From: Zygaena filipendulae
Taxonomy: Eukaryota; Arthropoda; Insecta; Lepidoptera; Zygaenidae
Direction of reading: 5' to 3'
Length of the DNA: 64,000 nt
NCBI GenBank assembly: GCA_907165275.2
Contig: CAJRBF020000005.1
Location: 62,001 to 126,000, forward strand
The first letter of the stretch is position 1, and the number at the start of each line of letters is the position of its first letter. The position numbers and the translations under genes were made by a program. Below the pieces are notes generated by a model that ran no database searches, was not told the origin of the DNA, and saw nothing but the letters and a program-made list of their open reading frames with translations. Below, in pieces: positions 31,141 through 42,676 of the stretch.

Positions 31141-33878
31141 TGTGACGACCCATAAGGTCCTACAAATTTTTTTTGGTTATAATTAAAATCTTAAATAATT
31201 ATTAAAGTATAGAAGATTATAAAATACACCTATAAAATTACATTTAAAACATATTAGAGGACATTGCGGTTCAAATAACATCAAAACAAGTTTTAGTACG
31301 TTTATCAATAATAACTCCTAAACTAAAGAAGTTAGGACAAAATATTATATGAAGGAAAGTGCTTGTGTTAGGGAATACCAAATGTATATTGAATTTCGAG
31401 AGTATAGGAGCAAGTTAGAAAACGCGAATCCCCCCATGCAGGCGTCTCGGAATACAGGGCCGAACGCACCGCCAGTATCCACGAGCCGTATATCTACGGG
31501 GAATACGGAGGTAAAAAAATGTCCTGACGACAAAAGTTTGTTGGGAAAGTAAATTGATAATAGTGTAATAATAAACGAATGCGATGGGGAGGGAACCTCT
31601 AAGGGACAATAAATATAATATTATTGCACATTTATCAAACATAAAATTTATTTTCTCATACAAATTTTTTAATAAATAATATTCATGCAAAGTACGTCGT
31701 GGTCGAGCGGTCTGCGCGCAGAACGATTTATCGGTTTGTGCAAGGATTCGTACACGCGACCTGGAAGTTTCGTCATTACGCATTGTGTCCTGATTGCGTT
31801 GTGCAGAGGCGAGCATGCGCGATTGTGATACTTGGTGGTCGCATGTAAGCGTATGTGGGCCGATGTGCTTCGTGAACGAGATGCTTTGAGTAGAATATTT
31901 GTATTGATTTTTATCATTACAAAAGACGGTTCGTTACGAATAGTCTTGTTGAGCGAGCGATAGCGCAGAGTGGTTTAATGTTTTTGTGCGAAGGTCTGTC
32001 AGTGCACTTGACGTCCGTTAGGATATCTCGAGCGTAGACCTGAAAACATTAGTCACGAGGAAGGATCTTCAAATCACAGTACCGAATAGGCTCGAAGCAA
32101 ACGGAACTCTAATCTTGAACGATTGGACATTGCACGTCGCGAGCGTATGATGGCGTAGATGGGTAAAAATCCGCGCCTTGAGTCATCTGCGCCGTGACGA
32201 GTTTCGTTGTGCGCCTTATACCTTACCTTGAATAACAACGCCTTCCGTGTTATTCAATCTACATATCACCGATGCGGCTGACTGGAGATGCCGGCCCTCT
32301 CCTACACCAGGGAAGGGTTGTTCGCTCTTCTTTCTATTTTACCTTTCTTTTTATTATAAACATTATCGATGGGCCAATGCGCTCCGTGGCTCGATTGCTG
32401 GCTGCGGAGACAGACTGGAGCTACTGTGACTCGCAACCACATGTATGCTTACGTTGGTCCCTGCGCTTTGCGATCGAGACCGTTGTGCAGAGGCTGGGGG
32501 ATCGGCTGTTGGCGACCTCGTCGCTGACGCTAGATTCTCGGCAACCTTTGTGTTTTTCAACACGATGTGCTTGCCAATGTTCTGATATGGCAGAACGAGT
32601 TGGATGCCCGAGTGGGTTCACAGGGGAGAGAGAGCCATTCAACTCTACAGCTACGGCTAGGCTACGGCCCCACTGCTTGCAGTATGACGGAGAGTTCATC
32701 AGCTGAAGTTCCAGGTTCCAGGGAGAGATTGGTCTCCGATAACACACACACACAATTTTGGATCACTGTGCTGGGGTTTGGTTTGTGGTGGTCCCACCCA
32801 ACCCTGGTCTTCGGGCTGGCACATATTCAAGGGCTCACCATGGCTCCAACGCGGCGGTAGTCTTCGGACTGGGGACGTACAGTCTCCTCACTGGATTCCT
32901 GAAACGGACGCTGGTGAATGATCTTAGATGTAACCATCTAGAATGATCCTCTACCTTGTGAAACAGGTTGGGGGAGGTGACGAAGGCATTGTGCTGGATG
33001 GTCATCACCGTGGAATAGCGCAGGAGGGGCTATACCACCTTCCGGCGAATACTTATGTATTAACTGGAAGCCTTACCTTCGGTTTGACGTCGGGATTGGT
33101 TGCAGTGCCAACAATCATTTCACGTAGTACTTGAGGTTCCTGTGGCCAATGCTTGCGTCATGCTGAGGGGACAAAATCTGGTCGACCTTGGAATAGAATC
33201 GTCTGGGTGGTTTATTATATATATTTATGCGTCCTGGCAATGTCTGAGCCATCTGAGCCAGGAATGGTAGCTTTTGACGAGATGTTGACCGGGGTTAAAC
33301 CGACAAACACAAACTAAAACAAATTGTAGAGATAGACAAACATTAGGGTCAAGATTATTCAAACTTAGCCTACAAGCAATAGATTAGGTCGTCAATATAA
33401 ACTAATGAATTAGGCCGGTAAACAAACTAATAAAATAGGACATCGATATAATGTTAGGGAGGCAGGTCGTCACAAACAAACTAACAAAACTAGATCATCC
33501 ACATAAATAAACTAAAAGTAGATCATCCACATAGATGAATTAAAAATAGATCATCCACCTAAAGTTAGGAAAGAGGTCGCACGAAAGCAATAAAAATAGG
33601 GATTCGTCCGTGTACTAGTCTAAGATCGTTCGTGTATTCGCTAAACATAAATTAGAGATCGTTCATGTATTAACTTTAGAATCTTAGCTATAAACTTAAC
33701 CAAAACTAAAAACTATGATGCAAATACTAAGACGATAGTTCAATCTCAACCTAAAAGAATCATAGGTTACTGCACACAACGAATTTAGAGTCCTAACCAC
33801 TAGACAATCAGGCCAAATTAGAGATTATCGTAGTAAGAAGTAGATCGGAGAAAGTCGCGCGAGGGGGGGTAAGGTACA
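31141..33878 (+). mobile_element. Solo LTR of gypsy family A (2738 bp)
   Basis: It starts TGTGACGACCCATAAGG and ends GTAAGGTACA, with a 4-bp TSD CCCT on each side (31137-31140 and 33879-33882). It is colinear with gypsy A's 3' LTR apart from small indels, including an extra ~27 bp near 33381-33410. With no internal region left, it arose by LTR-LTR recombination after inserting into LINE C. It preserves the empty site for LINE copy 2. Confidence 0.95.
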
Positions 33879-33882
33879 CCCT

Positions 33883-36387
33883 CATGTCCACAATTCCATG
33901 CTTCCCAAGGTATGGCGATATATGCTCTCTCTTGGGTATCCCGAAGATGAAACGCATGCAGGCATTTTGTAATCTCTGTATGACTTTTCTGTTTTTTTTC
34001 AAAATACATGGCCCATACACGTTATCGCAGTAGTTAAGCAATGACAGAACTAGTGCGTCAGTCAAGTTTTGTCTCACCTCAATTGATAGGTAATCTCTTA
34101 TTCTGTATAAGGTTTTTAGCCTATAGAAGCCAACTTTAACTTTTTCTGCCACGTGTTGTTCAAACCTCAAATTTTCGTCAAATATGACTCCCAGATTTCT
34201 AGCAGTTTTTACGGTTGAGATAGGTACATCATCAATACAGACAAGTGGTTTTTGACTATGTACTTTGGCGATTTGACTCTTTGTCCCTATTATCATCATA
34301 TTTGATTTTATCGGATTAAGTACAAGGCAATGGTTCTGGGACCACCTGCCTATACTGCCGAGGTCCCGCTCAATCGTTGTTACAGCTGCACCCGTATTCT
34401 CCGGTTTGAATGAATAATATAACTGAGTGTCATCCGCGTACATCACTGTTTTACAGTTTTTTATCTCGGTGTGAAAGTCAAACGTGTAAATGCTATATAG
34501 AATCGGAGAAAGCGCTGACCCCTGTGGGACACCTCGCAGTATTGGCAGAATTGATGAATCCACGATTTCTCCCTTTTCCGTGAAACATCTAGTAATTTGC
34601 GTACGTCCTTTAAGAAAGCTACAGAGCCACCTTAGTGTGTCAGGCGATGCCCCTAAGTGATTCAATTTTGCTATCAGAAGTTCTATATTTAAGCAGTCGA
34701 AAGCTCTGGAGTAGTCCAATAGTAAAAGTATTGAGCTGTGACCCTTATCAGCCTCTGCTAACACATCATCTGTCACTGACAGCAAAGCTGTCTCTGTGCT
34801 GTGTCCATTCCTGAACCCATGTTGTACTTCTGGTATAACTTTCTGTTCCTTTAGAAAGACGTTTAACTGTCTAGTTACAATTTTTTCTATTATTTTACCA
34901 ACTAGTGGAAGTAAACTTATAGGCCTTAAGTCCTTATATTCTTGAACTGGATTTTTCTTAGGTATAGGCTTAACAATTGCTATCTTATATCTTTCGGGGA
35001 AAGTTGAACTTTGAAGAGACAAATTAACCATGTCTGCTATTATTGGCAATGTATTGGGCAATGTGAGTAAAAGCATTTTAATATTAATACTATCTATACC
35101 TGATGCATTTGATTTAATTGTTTTTAATATCCTCAAGACATCCAGTTCATTTACGTTGTGTAAATTGAATACATTATCTGAAATTTTAGTGTTATTATAA
35201 TGATTTAAAAGTTCTCGTGAACAATTCTCTCCACCTGGTATGTCTAAGAATTTCTGATTAAGTGCATATGGTTTATTCAACTGATCAGGAATATCTATCT
35301 CTTTTTTACTATAGTCCAAAGATTGCTTCAGATTTTTCCACAGCACTTTAGGTTCTTTTATATTTTTATTGATGTAATATTGATAGTACGATACTTTCTC
35401 TCTTCTCACTGCTGAAGTAACGTAATTCTTTAAGTCCTGGTAATATTTCTTATGTGCTGGTTTTTTCGTCTTCAAAGCGCGTTTCAGAGCTTTATCTCGC
35501 AGTTCTCTCATTTGTCTTATTGTGTCAGTCAGCCAAGGATTTGGAAACTCCTTGACTATTCTTTTTTTCATTGGCGCATGTTCATTGAATAGGCTGTTCA
35601 TAATGGATTCAAAGAGAGTCACTTTTTCATCAATATTTTGCGTTTTAGAAATAAGTTCCCATCCTGCACTAGTCATATCAGCTTCAAACTTATTAATGTC
35701 AATCTTATTCAGAGGTCTGCTATACTGATACCTAGGCAAGGATTTCGGTTTTTTTATTTTGAATGTGCCAATTACTATAGCATGATCGCTTAGGCACCTG
35801 TTATGATGTACTGTTATATTTGCAGCGTGCAAGTTCGCACATAGGAGGTCAAGTAATGTCTCACTACTTACTGTTACCCTGGTAGGCTCCGTAACCAGTT
35901 GTGTCATGCTGAAAGTTGACAGAAGGGATTCCATTTTTGTTAAATCCGAGCCCCCATTTAACCAATTAATATTCAGATCACCAAGGAGAATCATATATCT
36001 GCCATCGATTATGGAAGCCATTGATTCGCCCAGATCGCTTATTGCCTCAGTAGTACCAACGGCGGATGGTCGATAAGCCGTGCCTATTGTAATTTTCGTA
36101 CCCGACGACTTGATTTGAATCCACATTTGTTCTAGTTTAGAACTCGGAAGCTCTAGGACCTGCACACGTATTCCACGGCGTATCAGGAACCCCACCCCTC
36201 CTCCTATTGTGTCAGTTATTCTAATTTTATGTTTTAAATAGTATCCTGGATATGATGGTGGGGTCTGCCCTTTTTTTAACCATGTCTCATTAAGTGCCAA
36301 GATGTCGGGTTTGAACTTATCTAAGGTGGCACAGAGCTCATCATAACCTGTTCTCAACGATTGGGCATTCAAAATGGCCACGACCAA
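33883..36387 (-). pseudogene. LINE C ORF2: endonuclease and reverse transcriptase (N-terminal part)
   Basis: This is an AP-endonuclease domain (ILNAQSLR, LNETWLKKG, LLGDLNINWL and SDHAIVIGTF, giving catalytic N, E, D, N and D-H) followed by RT: YKIAIVKPIPKK, LRPISLLPLVGK, HGFRNGHSTETAL, LLDYSRAFD, LRGVPQGSALSP and the intact catalytic MYADDTQLYYS. About 835 codons of real LINE sequence stand before the frame enters the solo LTR. Until that insertion the protein looks undamaged. The expected role is nicking and target-primed reverse transcription. The clade (CR1/L2/Kiri group) is judged from YADDTQLY and the C-terminal block. Confidence 0.93.
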
Positions 36388-36496
36388 ATTTTCATGAATT
36401 TTTGTATGATAAACGGCTTGAAAACATTTTAAAGTACGTAATTAGTACGTATTAAAAAGTGTATGGACAATAATAACTATAGTCAATGCGCTTATG

Positions 36497-37264
36497 GCAA
36501 CTGCTTATAAGCAGGTGGATGGCCATCACCGTGGGTAGCGCAGGACGGGGCTACGCCACCTCTCACTATATAATAAACTTGTTATGTAGTGGGAGCTAAT
36601 TCAAATATTCCTATTGGAATAACAAGTTGATTATAATTAAAGAACATCGTATGGGAGGTGTTCTCATGAGCACCATATTCCTATCAGAGATTACACGAGC
36701 GCTACTAACGTCTTTAGACTTCAGTAACTCACAAATAAATGATTATGTGATCCCCGAGACAAGGAATCCATCATTGGAAAGATTCTGTATAACCGGGCGA
36801 CCGATTATGCAAGTTTAATAAACGCACAGACGTTTAAATATGTAAGGTGATGTCTAACACATAAAAGAAACCGTTCGTGTAGAGCGAGTTCATGCATTAA
36901 GGAGTTCATGTAACAACCATTCATGTATAGAACGAGTGTCACCCAACTCAAGCGACGTTGGGTGTACTTAATTTAAAATATTTCCTATAGAAATATTATG
37001 CGCACGCTAATCACGATTATTAAAGTATAGTGTCAAAATAATTTATGATTGTTTTATTTTGATCAAACTAAAACCTAAACCCAGCCTCAACCCATAAAAA
37101 TGTAGATAGGATGAAAACGGAATCGAATCTCAACCTAAAAGAACTGAAGTTATTATAAAACACAACGTAGAACAGGGTCCTATTACTAGTCGAAATTGGC
37201 CAAAACTAAAATGCACAACATCGTTGATGTTATTCATAAATTGATGGAGGAGGGTGAAAGTTAC
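36497..37264 (+). mobile_element. Truncated LTR related to gypsy B/A LTRs (3' part)
   Basis: It matches the last third of LTR B: 'ctgcttataagcaggtgg.tggccatcaccgtgg', 'gggaggtgttctcatgagcaccata', 'ctcaacctaaaagaactgaagttattata', ending 'ggagggtgaaagttaca' at 37264. It is clearly diverged from B, so it represents a third subfamily. The 5' part of this LTR is absent; the upstream boundary abuts the 5' end of LINE C. Confidence 0.85.
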
Positions 37265-37646
37265 ACGCGCTATACTTACTGCATTTCAATCCTTTTCTGG
37301 ATCCTTACTTCAATTATTATTATACAGATGTGGTAATTTTGGCCGTTGCTCGTATACCTAAATTACCATAGCCCAAAAGTTGTGGGTTCATATAGGAAAT
37401 AGTAAAAACAACAAATTTATCTCCTGTCACGGTATTGCAGCTTCTAAGGGTAATTACTCAGACGAAATAAAAAGTCAAGTCGGAGCGCTGTTAACAAACA
37501 ATTGAAGCAGACAAAACTCTGCCACGGCGTGTACATGCACAGTCAGACGCACACATTTATAACGAAACTATGCCATACCTTGTCAGTCAAAATATTCCGG
37601 CGCGCGGAGTGTCACGCTGTAATAATTCGTAATTATTCAATAAAAT

Positions 37647-37727
37647 ATGCCGAAATGTGTAGTGAAAGGGTGAAAAAGCAATCTACGAAAAATAAGAAGC
37701 AGGATGGTATCACATTTCATACGTAGC
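37647..37727 (+). pseudogene. THAP-domain N-terminus remnant (P-like transposase exon 1), copy 1
   Basis: The frame reads MPKCVVKG, stop (TGA), KKQSTKNKKQDGITFH, stop. THAP zinc fingers begin with M-P-x-C-x4-C and continue toward an H-x-F-P word. Here the first Cys is present and the second Cys codon is TGA. Copy 2 has the reciprocal state: the second Cys is kept and the first is Phe. The rest of the DNA-binding domain and transposase are deleted. Confidence 0.65.
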
Positions 37728-38012
37728 TAAACTTAAAAATCCATATTTTTAATAAATCAATTTTATTCATTTATGACAGCTAAACTTCCACAAGTGTTGC
37801 CACTACTAAGCGTCACTATAGTCCCCGTTTATTGGGTAAGTTAATTTGACGTGGAACGTAATGTAACAATTTCATTTACCTATTTCTATTTTTACTTTTA
37901 AAATTCATTAAATTAATGTAAGTGGAGATGGGTGTTAATTTTTTTTCTATGTTTTATCATCACTTCAAAAACCAATACTTTTAAGGTTCCCGATCCGAAA
38001 TAAAGACATTAA

Positions 38013-38340
38013 AGGCGGGAATAGACATGCCAGTAAAACAGGACAGTAGCGTGCATACTAGCTAGCGGCATGTACAAGTTACTGGCGCAACGCGTATAGA
38101 TTTGCAAGTTAGACTTACATGCAATTTGCATCCTTGCGTGCCTGTACTTGCAAGACTGTTCAGCCCCCCGCGTCCCCTCCCTCACGTTGCATGCCAGTAA
38201 CTGCCAGAAACTCAAATGTTGTGCTAACTACTTGCGTGGCAGATATAGGCATGCCAGTTAGTGTATACACATAAAAGTAGCTGGCATGTGCAAGTAGCTT
38301 GTATACAAGTGTGCCAGCTACAGGCATGTGTATTCCCGGC
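38013..38340. mobile_element. MITE with TTAA-type flanks, 328 bp, in P-like copy 1
   Basis: The left end AGGCGGGAATAGACATGCC and right end GGCATGTGTATTCCCGGC are inverted, and TTAA stands on both sides (38009-38012 and 38341-38344). The interior repeats 'catgccagt'/'actggcatg' words in both orientations at least six times. The superfamily is uncertain (piggyBac or Harbinger-type). Confidence 0.6.
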
Positions 38341-38360
38341 TTAATGAGAAGTGAATACAA

Positions 38361-38830
38361 GTGTGCGTTCCGTGGATTCGCACGAATGCACTCGAACGCG
38401 CTCGAGCGCGCTCTGTACCCGTTCTGTGGCTTGGTGAAATTTTACTCTGACAGCTGTCAGAGCGTAATTTCACCCGTTCCGTGGCTCAGAGTGCAGCAAC
38501 CAAACAACCATCTCCGAAGCAGGTTAATTTTCACTCTGACAGCTATGTATTGTAAGAAGTGTCAAAGTTTGCGCCAAAAACCGGATTCGTCGAAAAATAA
38601 ATCAATCGGAGTTCTTACAAACAAAGGGGAGATGTCGTAGTCATAAAAAGTTTATAATTGGATGTAAAACAGTCTTGTTTGCAATGTGAGTTGAGAGAAA
38701 ACAAATGGCGCCTGAAATATCAAATATTTTGAGGTTATAAAAACAACGTTCTGTGGCTTGGTTGCAACTCAAACGAGTGAAATTTTAACCGAACAACTGC
38801 GCCCAAACCCACGGAATGCAGTACGCACAC
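38361..38830. mobile_element. Inverted-repeat element 'gttccgtgg', about 470 bp
   Basis: The left end GTGTGCGTTCCGTGG is mirrored, with a 7-nt interruption, by the right end CCACGGAATGCAGTACGCACAC. An inner palindrome (about 38413-38486) has the arms 'gtgaaattttactctgacag' and 'ctgtcagagcgtaatttcac'. It is non-coding; the TSD is unclear. Confidence 0.5.
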
Positions 38831-39407
38831 CAAGTAATTCGACTTAGCCGGAATGAGTCGTCGTTCGTCGAGTTAATAAATTTTGAAGATGACGATTTTA
38901 ATTATTTTTTTCGTTTCCACCATATTTCTAAATTGAAAAAAAAATCTTAAACGGTGGACAGTAAAGGTAATTCAAGAAACCCAACAAAAAGGCCATTCAA
39001 AAACCAATGTTTGATATTGCTTTTTTTTTCCTATCTAGTCGGAATAGATATACTCACATAGTACCTCTTCAGTACAACCATAAATACAAATAAATACAAT
39101 TAAAAAAAAATTGCTAACTTTTCTATTTACTTAACTATTCATCCTGCTAGTACTTAGACAATAATTTGATATTAGGGATACATTTTTACTGCACAGTAAA
39201 AATGTTGCCGTGGCAACACTCACTAAATGCACACATGTTTACTAAACCGGCTTCACTTTGTTGTTCACAGAGCTCCGTCTTGACTTTTTATTTCGTCTGA
39301 GGGTAATTAATACAAGAAAATCATACGAAACTTAGGAATACATTTTAGAACACTTACCTCGGTTACGCTCTTGCTGAACAGACTCTAGAACTAGGTATAG
39401 GTAAAAT

Positions 39408-39617
39408 TTGAGTATACCTAAGAATATTCCTATACTTAAATTTTCCTCCATAGGACCTGAGAAAGCAAAAGTAACAGCTATGTTTCACGCCTTTACTGGT
39501 TGTGATAAAATTTTCTTTTTTGGGGTAAAGGAAAAAAGAGTGCCTTTGAAACCATGGTGTGCATGTCTTACAGCTACTGAGGGTTTCAAATTTGGAATAC
39601 AAGGGGATATTGATTGA
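39408..39617 (+). pseudogene. Fragment of an invertebrate repeat-encoded protein (HAFTGCD family)
   Basis: The frame contains IGPEKAKVTAMFHAFTGCDK, then FFGVKEKRVPLKPW. I recall the signature 'FHAFTGCDT...F.GKGKK.AW..W' from many invertebrate hypothetical proteins that appear in multicopy, transposon-like loci. Only about 45 codons remain, and the start codon is not meaningful. It lies just right of the P-like element; the fragment may continue on the left of that insertion, but I could not recognise it. No biochemical function can be assigned. Confidence 0.45.
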
Positions 39618-40084
39618 GCTTTCCCAATATTAGAACATTTGTCACTGCTATGTATGACCTAAGTAAAAAAGGATATAAAAGATTAAAATAGAGAGCATAC
39701 CGACTGTAATTAAAGCCAGTACCTATCCTTTAAAATTTAAATAATACTTTGGATTTTACGACGTTTTTTAGATCGGAAGCAGTGCATATTTTTTCTTTTA
39801 ACATTCAACTCAAAACTTGGAATGAAACAGTGAATGCATCATTGTTTAATTGTTAATCACCGATCAGGCTTTTGCACGGATGTAAACAACTGAATAAAAA
39901 CAATTATTCACGAAAAGGGATCGAAACATTGAAAACATATCGCCGACTAAAGATTCTTTATATCAACATTTGCTTTGAGCGGTGTACTAAGGCGGTCATG
40001 CGTGGGGACAACTTCTTGCACCGCATCAAGATCTACCATATCCTCCGAATAGGTTAGTGAAAGCCAAATTTGGGAACCCGTATG
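39618..40084. other. Unassigned non-coding DNA
   Basis: I see no gene, inverted end or repeat boundary in this stretch. Confidence 0.4.
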
Positions 40085-40241
40085 GACTAGCTTGCCCTAG
40101 CTTCTAGAGTACGCTTTGAAATAATTCGGTGCAAATTCAAAGTGCAGTGTACAAAGAAATGCAACTGCGTAAAAAGTTGAGCTATGCAGATATTGTGGAA
40201 AGTGCCAATGAAGGTGCATTTTTAATTTAAATATTGATAAA
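40085..40241. repeat. Repeat E copy 1, left part (interrupted by BEL)
   Basis: It aligns to the start of repeat E copy 2 (about 54490-54610), sharing the words 'gcaactgcgt', 'gcagat.t.gt' and 'aatg.tgca.ttt.aatttaaatat'. It continues after the BEL element at 50294, with the TSD ATAAA at the join. Confidence 0.6.
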
Positions 40242-40561
40242 TGTTTCGACCTCAAAGCAAAATTTGAACTTAGATTTAAAAACGGTGAGTGAAGTCGCAG
40301 AGTCCAAGGGGACCGATAGGAAGTGAGAAAGGTACTTGCCTGTTGATACTCCCAAAAGTGCACACGCGTAAAAGATCCCGGGATTTAGACTCGCACGATT
40401 TAATTAGTAGATTTCGGCACGATAAGTATAACACCTTGCTGGCATTAGTTGCGTAGCACGACTGGTCGGTGACGTTTCGCTCGATGCATGCGATGCAAGT
40501 TTGATAGATGGATTTGACAGATGAGTGTCAATGGATAAGGATGGGACCTCAGTTTCCAACA
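40242..40561 (-). repeat. 3' LTR of the BEL element (320 bp)
   Basis: Minus-strand start TGTTGGAAACTGAGG (40561), end GGTCGAAACA (40242). It is almost identical to the 5' LTR apart from the MITE there. Confidence 0.93.
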
Positions 40562-40786
40562 TTCCCCTCACCGAAATCAAGAGATTTCCAAAGAAACTCG
40601 CAATCGAACGGTTGGTCACCGAAACAAGTGGACTGTATAACCATATAAGAGTAAATAAATCGATTAGTAAAGCAGTAATAAATTAGGTAGACATTAAATA
40701 ATAGTAAAATCAAAGATATATAAGATAAACAATGAATAAATATAGACTAAAATATCAGTATATAATACGTAAAATACATAGATAAA

Positions 40787-42676
40787 TTAAGCAGAGTCCT
40801 CTTGCAAGGGCAAGGGACTGAGCTTGTTCACCGGACGCTGAAATCGCGATGTGCTAGTACGGACGTTTACCACACGCACTCTCCCATCAGGGCCCGGGAA
40901 AACCTCTTCAATTCGTCCTAGAGGCCACTGCTGACAAGGAACGTTATCCGAATGGAGTAATACTACGTCCCCAATTTTAATGTTAGGCGTGTCCTTCAAC
41001 CATTTTGAACGCTGTTGAAGAGTGTGAAGGTAATCTCTTTTGAAGCGCTTCCAAAAATGTTGAGTGACTTGTTGGATGTATTGCCATCTGGTTAAACGGT
41101 GCAATGGTTCCTCAGAAAGATCGTATTCCGGGACAGAAACCAGAGCACGCCCAATCAAAAAATGTCCAGGAGTCAAGACGTCCAATTCGTTGGGGTCACT
41201 AGAGAGACAGCAGAGCGGGCGTGAGTTTAAGATTGCCTCGATACGCGAAAATAGAGTGCTCAACTCCTCAAAGGAGACCGCTCGCGTGCCTACTACGCGT
41301 CGCAAGTGGTACTTTGCTGACTTTATTCCAGCCTCAAATAAACCACCGAAATGACTTCCTGTAGGAGGATTAAATTTCCATGTAACGTTTCTGTTTGTAA
41401 ATTGATCTTGTAACTCAGTGATGTTTGTATTAAAAAACGTTGAAACTTCCGAAAGATGTCTGCTTGCCGATACAAAGTTCTTTCCATTATCGGAAATTAA
41501 TGTATGGACTAACCCACGACGCGCTGTGAAGCGGTCAAATGTAGCTAAAAAACACTCAGTAGTTAAGGCGCTAACCACTTCACAGTGCACGGCTCGAGTA
41601 GCGTAACAGACAAACAGACACAAATAAGATTTTGAAATTTTCGCGTTACGTCTAAGACTTTCTTTGGTATAAAAAGGACCTCCCATATCCACGCCTACAG
41701 TGTGAAAAGGATAAACAATTTGAGTTCTAAATTTAGGTAGCGATCCCATAAAGGGCTGATTAATAACGGGCTTCGCCTTAAAACAAGATATACATTTTGA
41801 CAACCTAGATCGAATGACACATCTCGCCCCGACAATCCAATAATTTTGAGCTAAAATACTCTGCAGCGCACGCGGACCTACATGCATGTAAGCGCGGTGA
41901 TAATAATCAATTAGCATATTAGTAAAATGAGATTTTTTTGGCAATAATAGCGGATGCCGTTTTGAAAAGGGTAGGTCTGCTTCGGCCGCGGAGCATGCGC
42001 GAGCGATTCCCGCGGCCTCGACGCTAGGCGCTGAGAAGGAACACCCCAGGGTTTTTAGTGGGTAGATCGCCCTTGTCAGGGCGGAGTCCCACATAACCAC
42101 CGTCCACCCCAGGGCGGTGGTATGCATAAAGCATTTTCCCTGGGTCAAAAAAAAAAAAAAAAGGTCTGCTTCGTTCAGCCTACCCCCCACCATTAGGAGA
42201 CCACGATGGTCGAGAGACGGGGTAAGTTTCTGCAAATAGGGCGATACACTTCTCTCTTTACCCTTACGCAAAGCCTCGATGTCGGATGCGAAATGATTCA
42301 TCTGAATTACCTTTATAAGACAAATAATCGACTCATTAAGTTCAGCAGTAGTTAATGGGCCGATGATACGCGAAGACAAATTGGATTTTGCATTATTAAC
42401 AAAACGCAAAACCCATGCAACGGTACGTTGTAATTTATTGAAATTAGAAAACTTATTTATTATTAGTTCGAAATCATTTTGAAAGCGCAACTCACAGGTT
42501 TGTACTAATGCGTGCTGTTCAAAATTAGATTTTAATTCAGAAATCTCACTGAGATTTCCAAACTGTTCGATGCTTCTAACTGGCCATGTTACAAAATCGT
42601 CGTATAACCACTGGGCCCTCGGAGCCACTCGTTTGAAATCGCGAGCAACGCAGATGGAATAACACCACGCGAACAT
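40787..42676 (-). pseudogene. BEL pol: integrase region, interrupted by a retroposon
   Basis: The frame enters from the RNase H side with a frameshift at about 42600 (WLYDDFVTWP is in this frame, the upstream half in another). The integrase zinc segment is present as HYRAYMHVGPRALQ...CISCFKAKP, and the catalytic core as VDMGGPF, LISDNGKNF and the C-terminal FGGLFEAGIKSAK (the D-D-E of BEL integrases). It ends with the chromodomain-like GDVVLLHSDN...WPLGRIEEVFPG and stops at 40787. About 63 foreign codons (LFFFFLTQGK to AEADLPF) come from the 177-bp insert. No other stop is seen, so the insert happens to be open in frame. Confidence 0.92.
41985..42161 (+). mobile_element. Short poly-A retroposon (SINE or LINE 3' end) in BEL integrase
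   Basis: It is 177 bp ending in an A-run of about 17, with a 12-bp TSD AGGTCTGCTTCG (41973-41984 and 42162-42173). The body contains 'gggtttttagtgggtaga' and 'ccctgggtc' before the tail. This resembles the 3' UTR of R1/TRAS-type LINEs as I remember them, so it may be a 5'-truncated LINE end. It is plus-strand, opposite to BEL. Confidence 0.85.

Larger units (their letters stand above)
30625..36410 (-). mobile_element. CR1/L2-like LINE (C), split by a solo LTR
   Basis: This is a minus-strand LINE with its ORF2 N-terminus at 36387. It is interrupted at 33882/31141 by the solo LTR (TSD CCCT) and continues as 30835-31140. A 3' UTR with an AATAAAGC word ends near 30625. The LTR's own sequence extends the upstream open frame artificially by about 20 codons. 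Exact element ends are not defined, and no ORF1 is seen upstream. Confidence 0.85.
37457..39301. mobile_element. P-element-like DNA transposon, copy 1 (non-autonomous, 1845 bp)
   Basis: The ends are inverted repeats of about 55 bp starting CTCAGACGAAATAAAAAGTC, flanked by a perfect 8-bp TSD GGTAATTA (37449-37456 and 39302-39309). Near the left end an ATG (37647) opens a THAP-like start. 8-bp TSDs and an N-terminal THAP domain are family features of P transposons. No catalytic region remains. Two MITEs are nested inside. Copy 2 is at 50721-51434, and a scar copy at 50538-50572. Confidence 0.78.

Noticed and set aside
33808..33882. Last ~25 codons of the LINE C frame as a real protein end
   Set aside because: They are the minus strand of the solo LTR's terminus; the true protein continues at 31140.
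37502..37726. 74-codon plus frame at the P-like left end
   Set aside because: It reaches the THAP-like residues only in its tail and starts in TIR sequence; the ATG at 37647 is the meaningful start.
41985..42161. Novel domain inside BEL integrase
   Set aside because: The extra codons are a retroposon insertion with a 12-bp TSD and A-tail.
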